Below, piece by piece: positions 25,864 to 34,810 of a DNA stretch of 52,079 nt. This stretch comes from Pseudoalteromonas piscicida (lineage in GTDB: Bacteria > Pseudomonadota > Gammaproteobacteria > Enterobacterales > Alteromonadaceae): NCBI RefSeq assembly GCF_002744175.1, contig NZ_NKHF01000087.1, positions 1-52,079 on the forward strand, written 5' to 3'. A program made the translations under genes and the position numbers. Positions within the stretch are counted from its first letter, which is position 1. The number at the start of each line of letters is the position of its first letter. Under the pieces are notes generated by a model. The model ran no database searches and had not been told where the DNA came from. It saw nothing but the letters and a program-made list of their open reading frames with translations.

Positions 25864-27232
25864 CTTCAGCGCGCGCCGATATTTTTAAAGTAAGCCAGCT
25901 CGCAGGGCCGCTTATTCTAACCAATCTGCTCTACGTGCAATTGCAACAATAGATCTCATCATGCTCGGGATGTTAAGCCCGATAGAACTGGCTGCTGGCG
26001 GCCTTGCCATTGGTATTTTTAATCAATTTAGAACCATGGGAACGGGCGTAGTCACGGCAACGGGTAATTTGGTGTCTGATGCAATCGGCAAGGCTAAACT
26101 CGATCAGATCACTCCTCTTTTTAACGCCAGCATGCTTATCGGGACATTTTTGGGTCTACTATTTGCCGCCGCGATGCTTGCCATAGAGCCATTTTTAAGG
26201 TTTATCGGTACCTCCGAGGCAATTGCCAATTTGACGACACAATATTTAACCGTTGTCGCTTTGGGCCTATTACCTTGTTTTTGGTTTCAAAGCGTACGGC
26301 ATTTTAGTGTTGGATTGAAAAGGCCTGGGCCATTGATGTTGATAACGGGTGTGTCTGTTGTCCTCACGATCGTGCTCAATTATGGCCTAATTTTTGGTCA
26401 GTTTGGTCTACCACAACTCGGCTTTGTGGGGGTTGCAGCCGCAACGTGTATCGTGCTGTATTTATCGTTTTTACTGTTTGTACTATTTGCCAAACGCGAT
26501 GACATACTCAGCCCCTACCTCACTATAAAGTTTTGGCAAACCGACCGTGAAGCACTTAGCAAAACATGGAAAATGGGCATGCCAATTGGCGCAACTTACG
26601 GCCTTGAAGCTGGGTTTTTCACCGTGCTGGCGCTATTTGTGGCAACACTCGGCGTTAATGCCTTAGCCGCCCACAACGTGGTAAGCCAAATGGTGTACAT
26701 CGTATTTATGGTATCTGCCGGCATTTCATCTGCTTGTTCTATTTACATCAGTGAAGCCAATGCTGCGGGAGACTTTCATCATGCTAAACGCATCGGCAAT
26801 TTGGGCATTATTTGCGGTGCCGTGGTCATGTCTGTTTTCGCCTTAATCTATTTATTCATACCCGAATTTGTACTGCTGCCATTTTTAAGTGCAGAAGAAT
26901 TACAAAACTCCGACGTCGTTGTTATCGCCATAGAACTACTCGTTATTGCCGCCTTTTTGCAGTTTTTTGACGCGTGGCAAAATATTGGGCTCGGTATCTT
27001 GCGTGGACTTGGCGATGTGAAAAGCACGCTAATGCTGTCTTTAATTGGTTATTGGTGCATTGGTCTTCCCGGTGCGTGGTTATTTCAAGAGTTTTTCTCT
27101 TTGGGGATTTTGGGCGTGTGGTACGCCTTAATGTTAGGGCTTGCGGTCACAGCGCTATCTGAGATTTGGCTTTTTAATCATAGGGCTAACCGTTTGCTTG
27201 AGCCCACATTACTCAAGGAGCAAAACGCATGA
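25857..27232 (+). pseudogene. MATE family efflux transporter, frameshifted near the 5' end
   Basis: ATG 25857 overlaps the SbnB stop and encodes MVASARADIFKVSQLAGP followed by LILTNLLYV, the start of a MATE first helix, then runs into TAG at 25950. The next frame carries AIATIDLIMLGMLSP and stays open to 27232. Adding one base near 25937 (GTG-GCA instead of GTGCA) restores LYVAIATIDLIMLG, with the proline-to-aspartate spacing of NorM. The rest is a normal twelve-helix MATE exporter. Either one base was lost in this strain or there is a sequencing error; an ATG at 25961 could start a shortened product lacking half of helix 1. Its expected role is export of the pathway product. Confidence 0.8.
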
Positions 27233-28341
27233 CAACGACAATGCCAAACCCAGCCCGCAAAGAAGTCATTGCACTGCCGCCCTATGGTGCAGGACAAACC
27301 CTTGAGCAAGCAACAGCGCGCAATCTTCACCCCAATATGATAAACCTCTCGGTGAATGAGAACCCTTTAGGGCCGAGTCCGGCAGCGCTTAATGCTTTTA
27401 AAACACAGCTGCATACCGCTAGCTGCTATCCAGACAGCCAATGCACAGAGCTCAGTGAGTGCCTGTCCGCTAAACTTAACGTTGCCAAAGCGCAAATTGT
27501 ACTCGGCAACGGCTCTGAGGATGTACTCTCAATGCTCTGCAAAGCCTTTCTCAGTCAAGGCGATAAAGTGTTAGTGGCCAAGCCTACTTTTGCGCTTCAT
27601 GGTATTTACGCCAATATGATGGGGGCAAAGGTACTAGAGGTGCCGATGCAAAGCGATTTGTCCTATCGAATTGATGATTGGCTCGATGCTATCGCATGCC
27701 ACCCAGACTTAAAAATGCTTATGCTTGCCAACCCATCCAACCCTGTAGGTTGTACGTTTGATGCTAATAATTTGCAGCGCCTCATTGATGCCTGTCCGCT
27801 CAATACGATTATCGTCATTGATGAAGCATACTGCGAATATGCACAAGGCCATAAACAGTTTACTGACAGCTTAGCGCTACTTCAAACACAGCCCCGCCCC
27901 TACGCGGTATTACGGACTTTCTCCAAAGCTTATGGCCTTGCAGGACTTAGAGTGGGTTACGGCGTAATGGCAAATGCCCAACTGGCGGATTATCTGCACC
28001 GCGTACGTACACCGTACAATGTAAATCGACTAGCACAACTTGCTGCGATCGCGGTATTGCAAGATCCCTCCTATTTGGCAGACACGGTCACGCAAACGAA
28101 TCGCGAAAGGGAAAAACTCAGCGCCGCCCTCACTGAGCTGGGTTATTTTGTCGCGCCAAGTCTAGCCAATTTTTTATTTATTGATGTTAAGCAGCCGTCT
28201 ACGCATGTCGCATATTCACTACTGCAACAAGGAATAATGATAAAACCCTGGCTAGAATCAGGTTTTGATCATTTTGTAAGGGTAACTGTCGGACTTCCAG
28301 AGCAAAACCTTAGGGTGCTTGAAGCATTTAAACAGTTGTAA
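27229..28341 (+). CDS. HisC-like PLP aminotransferase (class II)
   Basis: A 370-residue fold-I enzyme resembling histidinol-phosphate aminotransferase: NLSVNENPLGPSP, NGSEDVLSML, NPSNPVGCTF, VIDEAYCEYA and the PLP lysine in RTFSKAYGLAGLRVGYG. This family also includes threonine-phosphate decarboxylase CobD and other phospho-amino-acid enzymes. No histidine biosynthesis genes are near, and it is the last gene of the diaminopropionate operon (its ATG overlaps the MATE stop), so a role in that pathway is more likely than histidine synthesis. The reaction is unknown. Confidence 0.8.
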   Translation: MTTTMPNPARKEVIALPPYGAGQTLEQATARNLHPNMINLSVNENPLGPSPAALNAFKTQLHTASCYPDSQCTELSECLSAKLNVAKAQIVLGNGSEDVLSMLCKAFLSQGDKVLVAKPTFALHGIYANMMGAKVLEVPMQSDLSYRIDDWLDAIACHPDLKMLMLANPSNPVGCTFDANNLQRLIDACPLNTIIVIDEAYCEYAQGHKQFTDSLALLQTQPRPYAVLRTFSKAYGLAGLRVGYGVMANAQLADYLHRVRTPYNVNRLAQLAAIAVLQDPSYLADTVTQTNREREKLSAALTELGYFVAPSLANFLFIDVKQPSTHVAYSLLQQGIMIKPWLESGFDHFVRVTVGLPEQNLRVLEAFKQL

Positions 28342-28346
28342 GTATC

Positions 28347-28365
28347 GCCCTCTGCGAGGGCTTTT
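28347..28365 (+). terminator. Rho-independent terminator of the TonB/Sbn-like operon
   Basis: A perfect six-pair stem GCCCTC-tgc-GAGGGC is followed by TTTT, five bases after the HisC-like stop. It closes the operon that begins at 16753 and overlaps the stop of the convergent DUF1015 gene. Confidence 0.85.
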
Positions 28366-29254
28366 AAGCACAAACTGCCTGCTGATTTAAATAGTAAAGT
28401 ACTTGGCTGTCGGCCTTATGCGTAAATAAGGTCGACTTTTCTGGAAAGTACTTACCTGCTTTGGCGGCAGCAAAGATATCTTCAATTTGAGGGTCGCGAC
28501 AGAGGGCAGTAACAACATTAGCGTCTTCACTCAGCTCAGCATTATTTTTAGAGCACAGCTCCTCAAACGCGGGCAGTGACTGCAGTGCTCTACGCAACTG
28601 GGTCTGAATAAGATAAGAATCGCTTGTCGCGTGTTGTAGGACAAAACATAAAGCAGTTTTCCCCAACCAAATAGTGTAATCGGCCTCGGTCTTCGAGGAT
28701 TCACAGATATCAAAATCGCTAAGGTGCTGTTTGAACTTGGTAACATCTACAGCTTGCGTGTACGATGCCTGCACCGCGAAACTCGTTATCACCGCATCTT
28801 GCTGTGGGACTAACCATGCCATCATCCGAGATTGACGCGCATGACGTTGGCTTGCTGCAAACATCCTGTGATGTCCATCTGCAATTAGCCATTGTTGGTA
28901 CATGGAGATCTGCTGTCTGAATTCTTGTAGCACGTGACGATTTTCAACAGTATAGAGGCGATGAGTACACTCACCGCAATCACTGTACCACTGCGCAGTT
29001 TCAACACATTCCGCTTGCCATCGCACCTTGTCCAAATTAAGTTTTCCGACCAAAAGACAAGGGGGTAACAGCAACTTCTCGAGCTGAACACGCTTTTTCA
29101 GCGCCATAGCATGGGAAACCGAAACCGACTCGTGAGGCAAAATTGCTTGCTCAGGTAACGTTGAAACGTCGAGCTCAGCCAAAATGCCGGTAACCAAAAT
29201 ACCACCTTGCTCTACTTGGTAAAGATGAAGTGGTCCATCCGTTATTGTGATCAT
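28364..29254 (-). CDS. DUF1015/SbnI-like ParB-fold protein, candidate free-serine kinase
   Basis: About 296 residues. The N-terminal LHLYQVEQGGILVTGILAEL and ILPHESVSVSHAMALKKR match the middle of DUF1015 proteins, and LIADGHHRMFAASQRH is the family's conserved DGHHR motif. It is shorter than usual DUF1015 proteins, which carry about 80 more N-terminal residues. SbnI and archaeal SerK, members of the same ParB-like superfamily, phosphorylate free L-serine to give O-phosphoserine, the SbnA substrate. The gene converges on the diaminopropionate operon, which supports such a role (inference). ATG 29254 is likely; upstream starts at 29275 or 29296 lack family similarity. Confidence 0.7.
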   Translation of the reverse strand: MITITDGPLHLYQVEQGGILVTGILAELDVSTLPEQAILPHESVSVSHAMALKKRVQLEKLLLPPCLLVGKLNLDKVRWQAECVETAQWYSDCGECTHRLYTVENRHVLQEFRQQISMYQQWLIADGHHRMFAASQRHARQSRMMAWLVPQQDAVITSFAVQASYTQAVDVTKFKQHLSDFDICESSKTEADYTIWLGKTALCFVLQHATSDSYLIQTQLRRALQSLPAFEELCSKNNAELSEDANVVTALCRDPQIEDIFAAAKAGKYFPEKSTLFTHKADSQVLYYLNQQAVCA

Positions 29255-29348
29255 AAAATAAACTCGCACCATTTTAGATACAATATAACACACCAAAACT
29301 GAGTAACACCAAGTTTACATGACAATTTATACTTAGCTGGCTATTGGA

Positions 29349-29415
29349 AGTAAATTCAACGTAGTTAGCGCTAAAACTGGCTGCTAGAAAGGCACTGATT
29401 ATTCGAAGCTCAAGT
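29349..29415. repeat. Dispersed 67-bp repeat, copy 1
   Basis: This segment matches 38162-38228 at roughly five of every six positions, sharing GAAGCT, TAGCGCTAAAACTG and AGAAAGGCA blocks in the same order and orientation. Both copies lie exactly at the 3' end of a minus-strand gene, here the GNAT gene. Confidence 0.75.
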
Positions 29416-29870
29416 TAGCTACAAACATCCACCGCCAGCGCTAATTTCTCAATACCGTGTCCGGGCAGCCAGCGTTTGTACTCAACAAAACCATGCTTAT
29501 TATACAATTTTATTGCGGGTGTATTTGCGGTCGCAGTTTCAACAATCACTTTTGCAGCATCAAACTCCGTTAAAGCAAAATGCAGTAATTTACCCGCAAT
29601 CCCTTTGCGAAAATAACTGGGATCAACGGTCAGGCTATCTATTTCTAGCGTTTTCTCAAAAATGACAATTTCAATGACAGCGGCAAGGTTTTGATTTTCA
29701 AAATATCCATAAAAGTGACTCGTCGCACCGCATATATCTCCTATCGTTCGAGATAAAGGCGGAAAATAACTCGCCCCAATTAACTCAGCTTCTATTTTGT
29801 ATGAGCGTTGAAATACATTGAAAATCTCTCTCGCCACCGACACATCACGACTGCTTAATTTTTGGATCAT
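29415..29870 (-). CDS. GNAT family N-acetyltransferase
   Basis: A 151-residue acetyltransferase. Motif A reads DSLTVDPSYFRKGIAGKLLHFAL, and the C-terminal TANTPAIKLYNKHGFVEYKRW is the classical GNAT beta-bulge and helix. No neighbouring gene suggests a substrate. Its stop codon lies at the edge of a dispersed 67-bp repeat. Confidence 0.87.
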   Translation of the reverse strand: MIQKLSSRDVSVAREIFNVFQRSYKIEAELIGASYFPPLSRTIGDICGATSHFYGYFENQNLAAVIEIVIFEKTLEIDSLTVDPSYFRKGIAGKLLHFALTEFDAAKVIVETATANTPAIKLYNKHGFVEYKRWLPGHGIEKLALAVDVCS

Positions 29871-30040
29871 ATATTCCGCTTCCTAAAAGCGTTCCCACAA
29901 TTGTACCGATTGGTAATCAAAAAAGTACCAACCTATTGGTCAAAACACAACGCAACCAATTGAAAAATTTCCAAGTTTCATGGAAATACGATATAAATGG
30001 AGCAGGATCATTGCTTTTATTAATACCAAGGAAGTGCCCT

Positions 30041-30742
30041 ATGTCATTAGCCAAACACACGCTCGATTTATCACTCACGGATAAAGTGTGGTTCAAATAT
30101 GTGACTCTAAAAAACAAAAATGAATTGAACGATGAGTCTCGGGTGTCACTCAAATCTGTACCTGCCCTAGGCATGCTCTCTGGTAGCGCCGAGTTTTTAT
30201 TTGCCTCGTTGGTTTTTGCTCTGGCTATCACAGCGTCGTTTATTGATGGCGAGTACCCACGCTATATTGCTTTTCCTGCTTGTTTAATCGCATTTTTAAT
30301 TATCTTTTTCACTAAAAGAGTGATGCTGTACAAAAAATTTGGTTTTGGCTCTAAGTGGGTGATGGACGTGTCGAAAAACCAATTGACCATATCGCCTAAA
30401 GCAATAAAAACAAAGGTAACTGGTACGCAAAAAATTGCTAGAGAAGACATTACTGAAATCACCTTTCATTACTTGCTATTGAAAGACCGAAAAAGTGGGA
30501 GAATAAAAACCACAGCCAATTTATGCTTTGCCGAAATCTTATTAAAAGATGGTACAAAAGTAGAACTCAATGGCACTCGGGTAGGTTTTTTTGACTTACT
30601 CTACTTGCTTATATTCTTTGACTACCCCTTAGTTTATCGAAATACTTCTGCAGGCGGCAGCTCTGATATTGCCATCATTTTACTCAGGTTAGTCTCCCTT
30701 TCTGCCATTGCCGCCGGCCTTGCTAAGCTTGCGTTGAATTAA
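30041..30742 (+). CDS. Hypothetical membrane protein
   Basis: About 233 residues. Two helices lie at about residues 45-95 (AEFLFASLVFALAITASF and YIAFPACLIAFLIIFF), then a PH-domain-like soluble stretch (WVMDVSKNQLTISPKAIKTK, ITEITFHYLLLKDRKSGR), and a C-terminal helix. Start ATG 30041 is chosen because AAGGAAG lies six bases upstream; the frame is open for 35 codons before it without a good start. I cannot name a family. It converges on the DUF2254 gene. Confidence 0.6.
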   Translation: MSLAKHTLDLSLTDKVWFKYVTLKNKNELNDESRVSLKSVPALGMLSGSAEFLFASLVFALAITASFIDGEYPRYIAFPACLIAFLIIFFTKRVMLYKKFGFGSKWVMDVSKNQLTISPKAIKTKVTGTQKIAREDITEITFHYLLLKDRKSGRIKTTANLCFAEILLKDGTKVELNGTRVGFFDLLYLLIFFDYPLVYRNTSAGGSSDIAIILLRLVSLSAIAAGLAKLALN

Positions 30743-30755
30743 AAAGGGTTTGCGC

Positions 30756-32102
30756 TTATTCTCGTGTAAATTGTGCAATAAGCGCTTCTCCTTTGTCGCC
30801 ATTAATTTTCTCAATAGCCTCAAGCATTTCAATGATCCGTTGACGGTCAAACGGATTAGTGATGGTATCGCGCACATCGTCGATGATGGCTTTTAAGTAA
30901 TTAAATAAACTTTCCGTCGCTTGTTGACCCGCGCTCGAGCGAAACAGTATATTTTTAAACGCTTCCAACACATTGACCATGACATAACCATCGGTCTTGG
31001 CATAGTTTCTTATCGGAGTAAAATTATCATGCAGTAATTCATCAAAAGACGCTTCGTGAATATATAAAAGCGGCTCATTTTTAGCGTGTTTAAAGGAGTA
31101 ATTCACATCGCAAATATCCAAACGCTGGATAAGTAAAATACTCAACATATCAATCGCTTTTACCGCAGTACCGGGGTCATTTATCCCTGGGCTCATGGCT
31201 TTGACTGCAATCTCCGAGATTTGTGTTAAGCCATAGCGATAATGGTCACTGATGTACTCTTCAACATAAAAAATAAAGCAGCCAAGTAACGCATCCTGTA
31301 GCGCCTCATCTTCGCTAAGGTCCTTGTTGCACTTGAGAAATGGGTAGCCTTTTACAGTAAAAAACCCTTGTTTAACTGCAATATATATTTTTAAATCATG
31401 CTGCTCACACAACGCACACAGTTTGTCGCTATGTACCCCCTTAAAATATCCTTCTTCTATGCTGGGTAAGTTATGCCAGCTCGAAAAATCAGGGAAATTA
31501 TCAAAAGGTTGTTCTTCTTGTTTTTTAATAATAATTTGCATCTCATTTTTGGTGTTCTTAAACAGATCATTCAACACGTTATCGACCTGTATGGCACGGG
31601 AGATTGAATGAATAAAAAACACAAAAAAGCCTAATGAGATTAGTCCAAACACCAGCGAAAATAAAACCCCTAACGCCGGGATCCCGGTTTCACCATTGTC
31701 CACTCCACGAATATTTATCAGCATAATAATGGCATAAATGATACTGCCGAGATAAAACCCCAATACCAACTGGTGTGACTTTCTGGTGATAAGGCCCGGC
31801 AGAACTCTGGGTGATAACCCAGCGCTGGCATTATTCAGCACAATCATCACCATTGAAAAACTAAATACCGTCAATGAGATGATACTCCCCACAAGCACAC
31901 TTAAAATGGTTCTTGCGTTCTCTTCACTGTCGACCAGTACAATCGCTATAAGCTCTTTAAAGCGACTGATAGGAGCTGCATATTCGAGTGCCGTGGTTAT
32001 GAGCGCAAAAATAAAAAATGCAACTGCAAGCAAAGAGGGGTAAAAGCCGATACTACTTATCAGTTCGCGATAATTTTCGGCCAACTTGCGAGGTGTGAAC
32101 AT
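30756..32102 (-). CDS. DUF2254 family membrane protein
   Basis: A 448-residue protein with four N-terminal helices and a large soluble C-terminal part. The segments VGSIISLTVFSFSMVMIVLNNAS and SPRVLPGLITRKSHQLVLGFYLG, and later ISEIAVKAMSPGINDPGTA, are characteristic of DUF2254, a widespread inner-membrane family without a known function. AAGGATAGTT before the ATG supports the start. Confidence 0.85.
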   Translation of the reverse strand: MFTPRKLAENYRELISSIGFYPSLLAVAFFIFALITTALEYAAPISRFKELIAIVLVDSEENARTILSVLVGSIISLTVFSFSMVMIVLNNASAGLSPRVLPGLITRKSHQLVLGFYLGSIIYAIIMLINIRGVDNGETGIPALGVLFSLVFGLISLGFFVFFIHSISRAIQVDNVLNDLFKNTKNEMQIIIKKQEEQPFDNFPDFSSWHNLPSIEEGYFKGVHSDKLCALCEQHDLKIYIAVKQGFFTVKGYPFLKCNKDLSEDEALQDALLGCFIFYVEEYISDHYRYGLTQISEIAVKAMSPGINDPGTAVKAIDMLSILLIQRLDICDVNYSFKHAKNEPLLYIHEASFDELLHDNFTPIRNYAKTDGYVMVNVLEAFKNILFRSSAGQQATESLFNYLKAIIDDVRDTITNPFDRQRIIEMLEAIEKINGDKGEALIAQFTRE

Positions 32103-32165
32103 AACTATCCTTACACTTTGAGGGTCTGGGTATATAGCCTAGCAAGGCTTATGCAATAGAGTAAA

Positions 32166-32364
32166 TAACCTGAACTCAGCATAACAACTTGTTCTCTAGC
32201 AGCTGTTATCCCTTACTACTGCGTTAAATTTGCTTGCAATAGGCTAGCTATTGACGCACAAATTTGCCTTGTATTAAGAAATAACTTCTGGCTAGAGTGA
32301 TATTACACTTTTGAGATTCGGTATTTTAGTCAATTAACTAACTTCTTATCCCGAGTTCAGGTTA
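32166..32364. mobile_element. MITE-like element with terminal inverted repeats
   Basis: Ends TAACCTGAACTCAGCATAA (32166) and the complement of TTATCCCGAGTTCAGGTTA (32346-32364) form imperfect terminal inverted repeats. Inside, CTCTAGC...GTTAT pairs with ATAAC...GCTAGAG, and CAATAG-gctag-CTATTG is a central hairpin, so the 199-base unit can fold into one long structure. It has no coding capacity and fills most of the 334-base gap between the DUF2254 and NhaC genes. A solo end is found at 38768. Confidence 0.6.
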
Positions 32365-32436
32365 AGTAAACAGCAAGTATTTTGGGAAGTTAGCTTTGAA
32401 GGGTTAGCAGAACTAACCCTAAAAACTTACTTGCGA

Positions 32437-33819
32437 TTAAGCAATAATCAAGAAGCCAACAAAGGCAATAGCAGCCGCAATCAACGCATAAGGTAGCTGA
32501 GTAATGGCGTGACTGACTAAGTTACAGTCTGAGCCTTGGGCTGCCAATACCGTAGAATCCGAGTAGAAACACGCCTGACTACCAAATGATGACGCCGACA
32601 ACAAAGCACCAATAACCAGTGGAATATTCGCATCTACCGCAACGGCCAAGGGCATTACGATAGGAATAGTCACAGCGAAGATCCCCCAGCTTGAGCCTGT
32701 CGCAAAGGCCAAAATAGCCATAGATAAAAACACCATGGCAGGCAGTAAGGCTGCCGTCATATAGGGACTCAGTGCGTTTATTACATATTGTGGTAATAGC
32801 AGCTGATCGCAAACATCCTTAAAAATGAACGCGGCGACAACTGTGCCTATGGCAGGAAGCATGCACTTGAAACCATTAATCATTTGCTCCAGCATGTCTG
32901 CAAGTGGCATCAACCTTTGCACCATATAAAATGGCAAAGTGACCGCAAGCGTGGCCAACAAACCTTTCCAGACATCAATATCAAAGTACACAGTAAACGC
33001 CACCAGCAAGCCAATTGGCAGCAAAAAATTAACCAGCTTACCTTGAGTGTCGGCTTGTTCAAACTCTTGCTCAATGGCTTTTGCAGCATAATGATCCGGC
33101 GTGTGTACTTCTTCCAAATCAACCTGCTCAAGCGCTGGTAGCCCTTGTTTAGCTGCAAGCTCTGCTTTTTTCATTGGACCAAATAGTGGCATAACCCCAA
33201 ATATCACCAGTGGTACCATAATCACGGCCACCCAAGCATACAGCATGTAGGGAATTGCTTGAATATACGTACTGATCCCCTGCCCTTCTCCCGCAACACC
33301 GTTATCTACCAATAAGCCGCCAAAGAATACCGCCCAAGTTGAAAGCGGTACTAAAACACAGATAGGCGCAGCGGTTGAATCCACTACATAGGCAAGCATT
33401 TCCCTAGAAATATTAAATTTATCGGTAACACGACGCATCGTCTCACCCACTGTGAGCGCATTGAGATAGTCATCAATAAAAATAATCACACCTAAAAAGT
33501 AAGTCATAAGCAAAGACGACTTTGGCCCTTTTGCCATTTTCAATGCATTACGGCCAAATGCTAAGGCACCGCCAGTATGAACCAACAGCGCTATCAAGGC
33601 ACCAAACGTACCACATACCAAAATAAGCCAGCCGATGGTTTCATCGCCCATCACTTTTAAAGATGCATCGGCGAAATTTGCCAATACCCTTGTTGGATCT
33701 ATTAATGCCAGCCCTACTAGCGCCCCCAATACCAGAGATAAAATAGGACGACGTAAGGTTATTGCGAGTGTCAGTACGACAACAGGAGGAATGATGCTAA
33801 TTGCACTTGGCTCCGCCAT
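32437..33819 (-). CDS. NhaC-family Na+/H+ antiporter or related carboxylate transporter
   Basis: About 460 residues with eleven to twelve helices. The NhaC superfamily features are AEPSAISIIPPVVVLTLAI at the N-terminus, FIDDYLNALTVGETMRRVTD (a charged membrane motif) and VDSTAAPICVLVPLSTWA, with a second half SSWGIFAVTIPIVMPL...ASSFGSQACFYSDSTVLAAQGSD. NhaC-type proteins exchange sodium for protons or, in the MleN group, malate/lactate. ATG 33819 is chosen with GGGAAA upstream; the frame upstream to 33870 is not conserved-looking. Confidence 0.85.
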   Translation of the reverse strand: MAEPSAISIIPPVVVLTLAITLRRPILSLVLGALVGLALIDPTRVLANFADASLKVMGDETIGWLILVCGTFGALIALLVHTGGALAFGRNALKMAKGPKSSLLMTYFLGVIIFIDDYLNALTVGETMRRVTDKFNISREMLAYVVDSTAAPICVLVPLSTWAVFFGGLLVDNGVAGEGQGISTYIQAIPYMLYAWVAVIMVPLVIFGVMPLFGPMKKAELAAKQGLPALEQVDLEEVHTPDHYAAKAIEQEFEQADTQGKLVNFLLPIGLLVAFTVYFDIDVWKGLLATLAVTLPFYMVQRLMPLADMLEQMINGFKCMLPAIGTVVAAFIFKDVCDQLLLPQYVINALSPYMTAALLPAMVFLSMAILAFATGSSWGIFAVTIPIVMPLAVAVDANIPLVIGALLSASSFGSQACFYSDSTVLAAQGSDCNLVSHAITQLPYALIAAAIAFVGFLIIA

Positions 33820-33926
33820 GCTTATTTCCCAAACAAAGGAATTTGAGCATCGAAAAGAAGGACGCAACATCAGCTACAGCAGCGGTTGGTGCAGTCTTAT
33901 CCGTTTCCCAAATTCAGAATAAAAGG

Positions 33927-34128
33927 TTAACACCAATTTGTTTGATTGAGCGCTCTATTTGGAGGCAAGAAGTTCTTGTCGATAACACCGCTATCGCCAA
34001 GCCACCTATATCCATATAGGCAAGGCAAAATTTTACTATTTAGTTGTTCTAAATAAGAAATTTTTAACGCGGCTAGCGTTAGGCCGGTTCCCACAAATTA
34101 AGCAAGTATCAAGTATAATTGGTATCAA
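33927..34128. mobile_element. MITE-like dispersed repeat, family A copy 1
   Basis: The unit starts TTAACACCAATT and ends AATTGGTATCAA, a 12-base terminal inverted repeat with two mismatches. It aligns over nearly its whole length with 40330-40529; the most conserved part is 34022-34070, with a hairpin CTATTTAG-ttgtt-CTAAATAAG. No coding capacity. It occupies about half of the 425-base gap 33820-34244, where nothing else was recognised. Confidence 0.7.
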
Positions 34129-34244
34129 GTCACAGGCACTTAAATGCATGTGAGGATCTGCCTAATATTGGGTTGACGAGTTGACTGTATGGCCCTCATT
34201 GAAACATCGCAAAGAAAATATACAGGATTTGACTTTGCGTCAAT

Positions 34245-34661
34245 TTATTTTTTGTCTAATGCTAGTTTTGCCATTTGCTTATTTACTTGTGCTAACTCTT
34301 CAGCGGTCAACTCTGCGTAGCGCCTAGGGTAAGACCATCCGTACCCCCAGCGAAATGGCGTGGGTAAATAAGGAAGACCACCAAGTCGGACGCCTGCAAG
34401 CATGAGTGTCGCAACTTCTTTTTGGCCAACCGCTGCCACACATTCTTGCAATGCAATATCAGCCTTTTCACGCTCGGCAGCTGTACCACCTTTCCAATAC
34501 GCCAGATCGTGTGCCGTACAACAACTCAACCACAACTCACGCTGCGCAAGCGTACCATCAGGAAAAGCACTGCAACCATCACTCGTAAATGGCTTTAATT
34601 CGTCGGCTAAGCTGTGCCAAGACATACCTAAAAACGTTAATATGACTGCTTGTTTTATCAT
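34245..34661 (-). CDS. Secreted small protein with phospholipase A2-like CCxxHD motif
   Basis: About 138 residues after a start at ATG 34661, which gives a clean signal peptide (MIKQAVILTFLGMSWHSLAD). The mature part has DGCSAFPDG followed by WLSCCTAHDLAYWKGGT, in which CCxxHDxAY matches the catalytic His-Asp helix of phospholipase A2 folds, then KADIALQECV. The calcium-loop motif of classical enzymes is not evident. I infer a small secreted hydrolase of PLA2-like fold; activity is uncertain. An upstream in-frame TTG at 34721 would bury the signal peptide. Confidence 0.65.
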   Translation of the reverse strand: MIKQAVILTFLGMSWHSLADELKPFTSDGCSAFPDGTLAQRELWLSCCTAHDLAYWKGGTAAEREKADIALQECVAAVGQKEVATLMLAGVRLGGLPYLPTPFRWGYGWSYPRRYAELTAEELAQVNKQMAKLALDKK

Positions 34662-34810
34662 CGCTAAAGCAATTCCTAATATACCGCGCACCGTATCGCG
34701 ACCGGTTTTGTTATCGAGCAAGTTTGTATCGTTTTAATCGACAATTTAAGTCCCTAACACTTTAACAGTTAACGTCTAGAAGCGATATAAAGTCGTTAAA
34801 CAATCAGTTG

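Noticed and set aside
27229..28341. Histidine biosynthesis gene hisC
   Set aside because: No other his genes are near and the gene is embedded in the SbnA-SbnB operon, so only a HisC-like family label is justified.
16753..28341. Staphyloferrin B operon proper
   Set aside because: IucA/IucC-type synthetases (SbnC, E, F), the citrate synthase SbnG and SbnD are absent; only the diaminopropionate and decarboxylase elements are shared.
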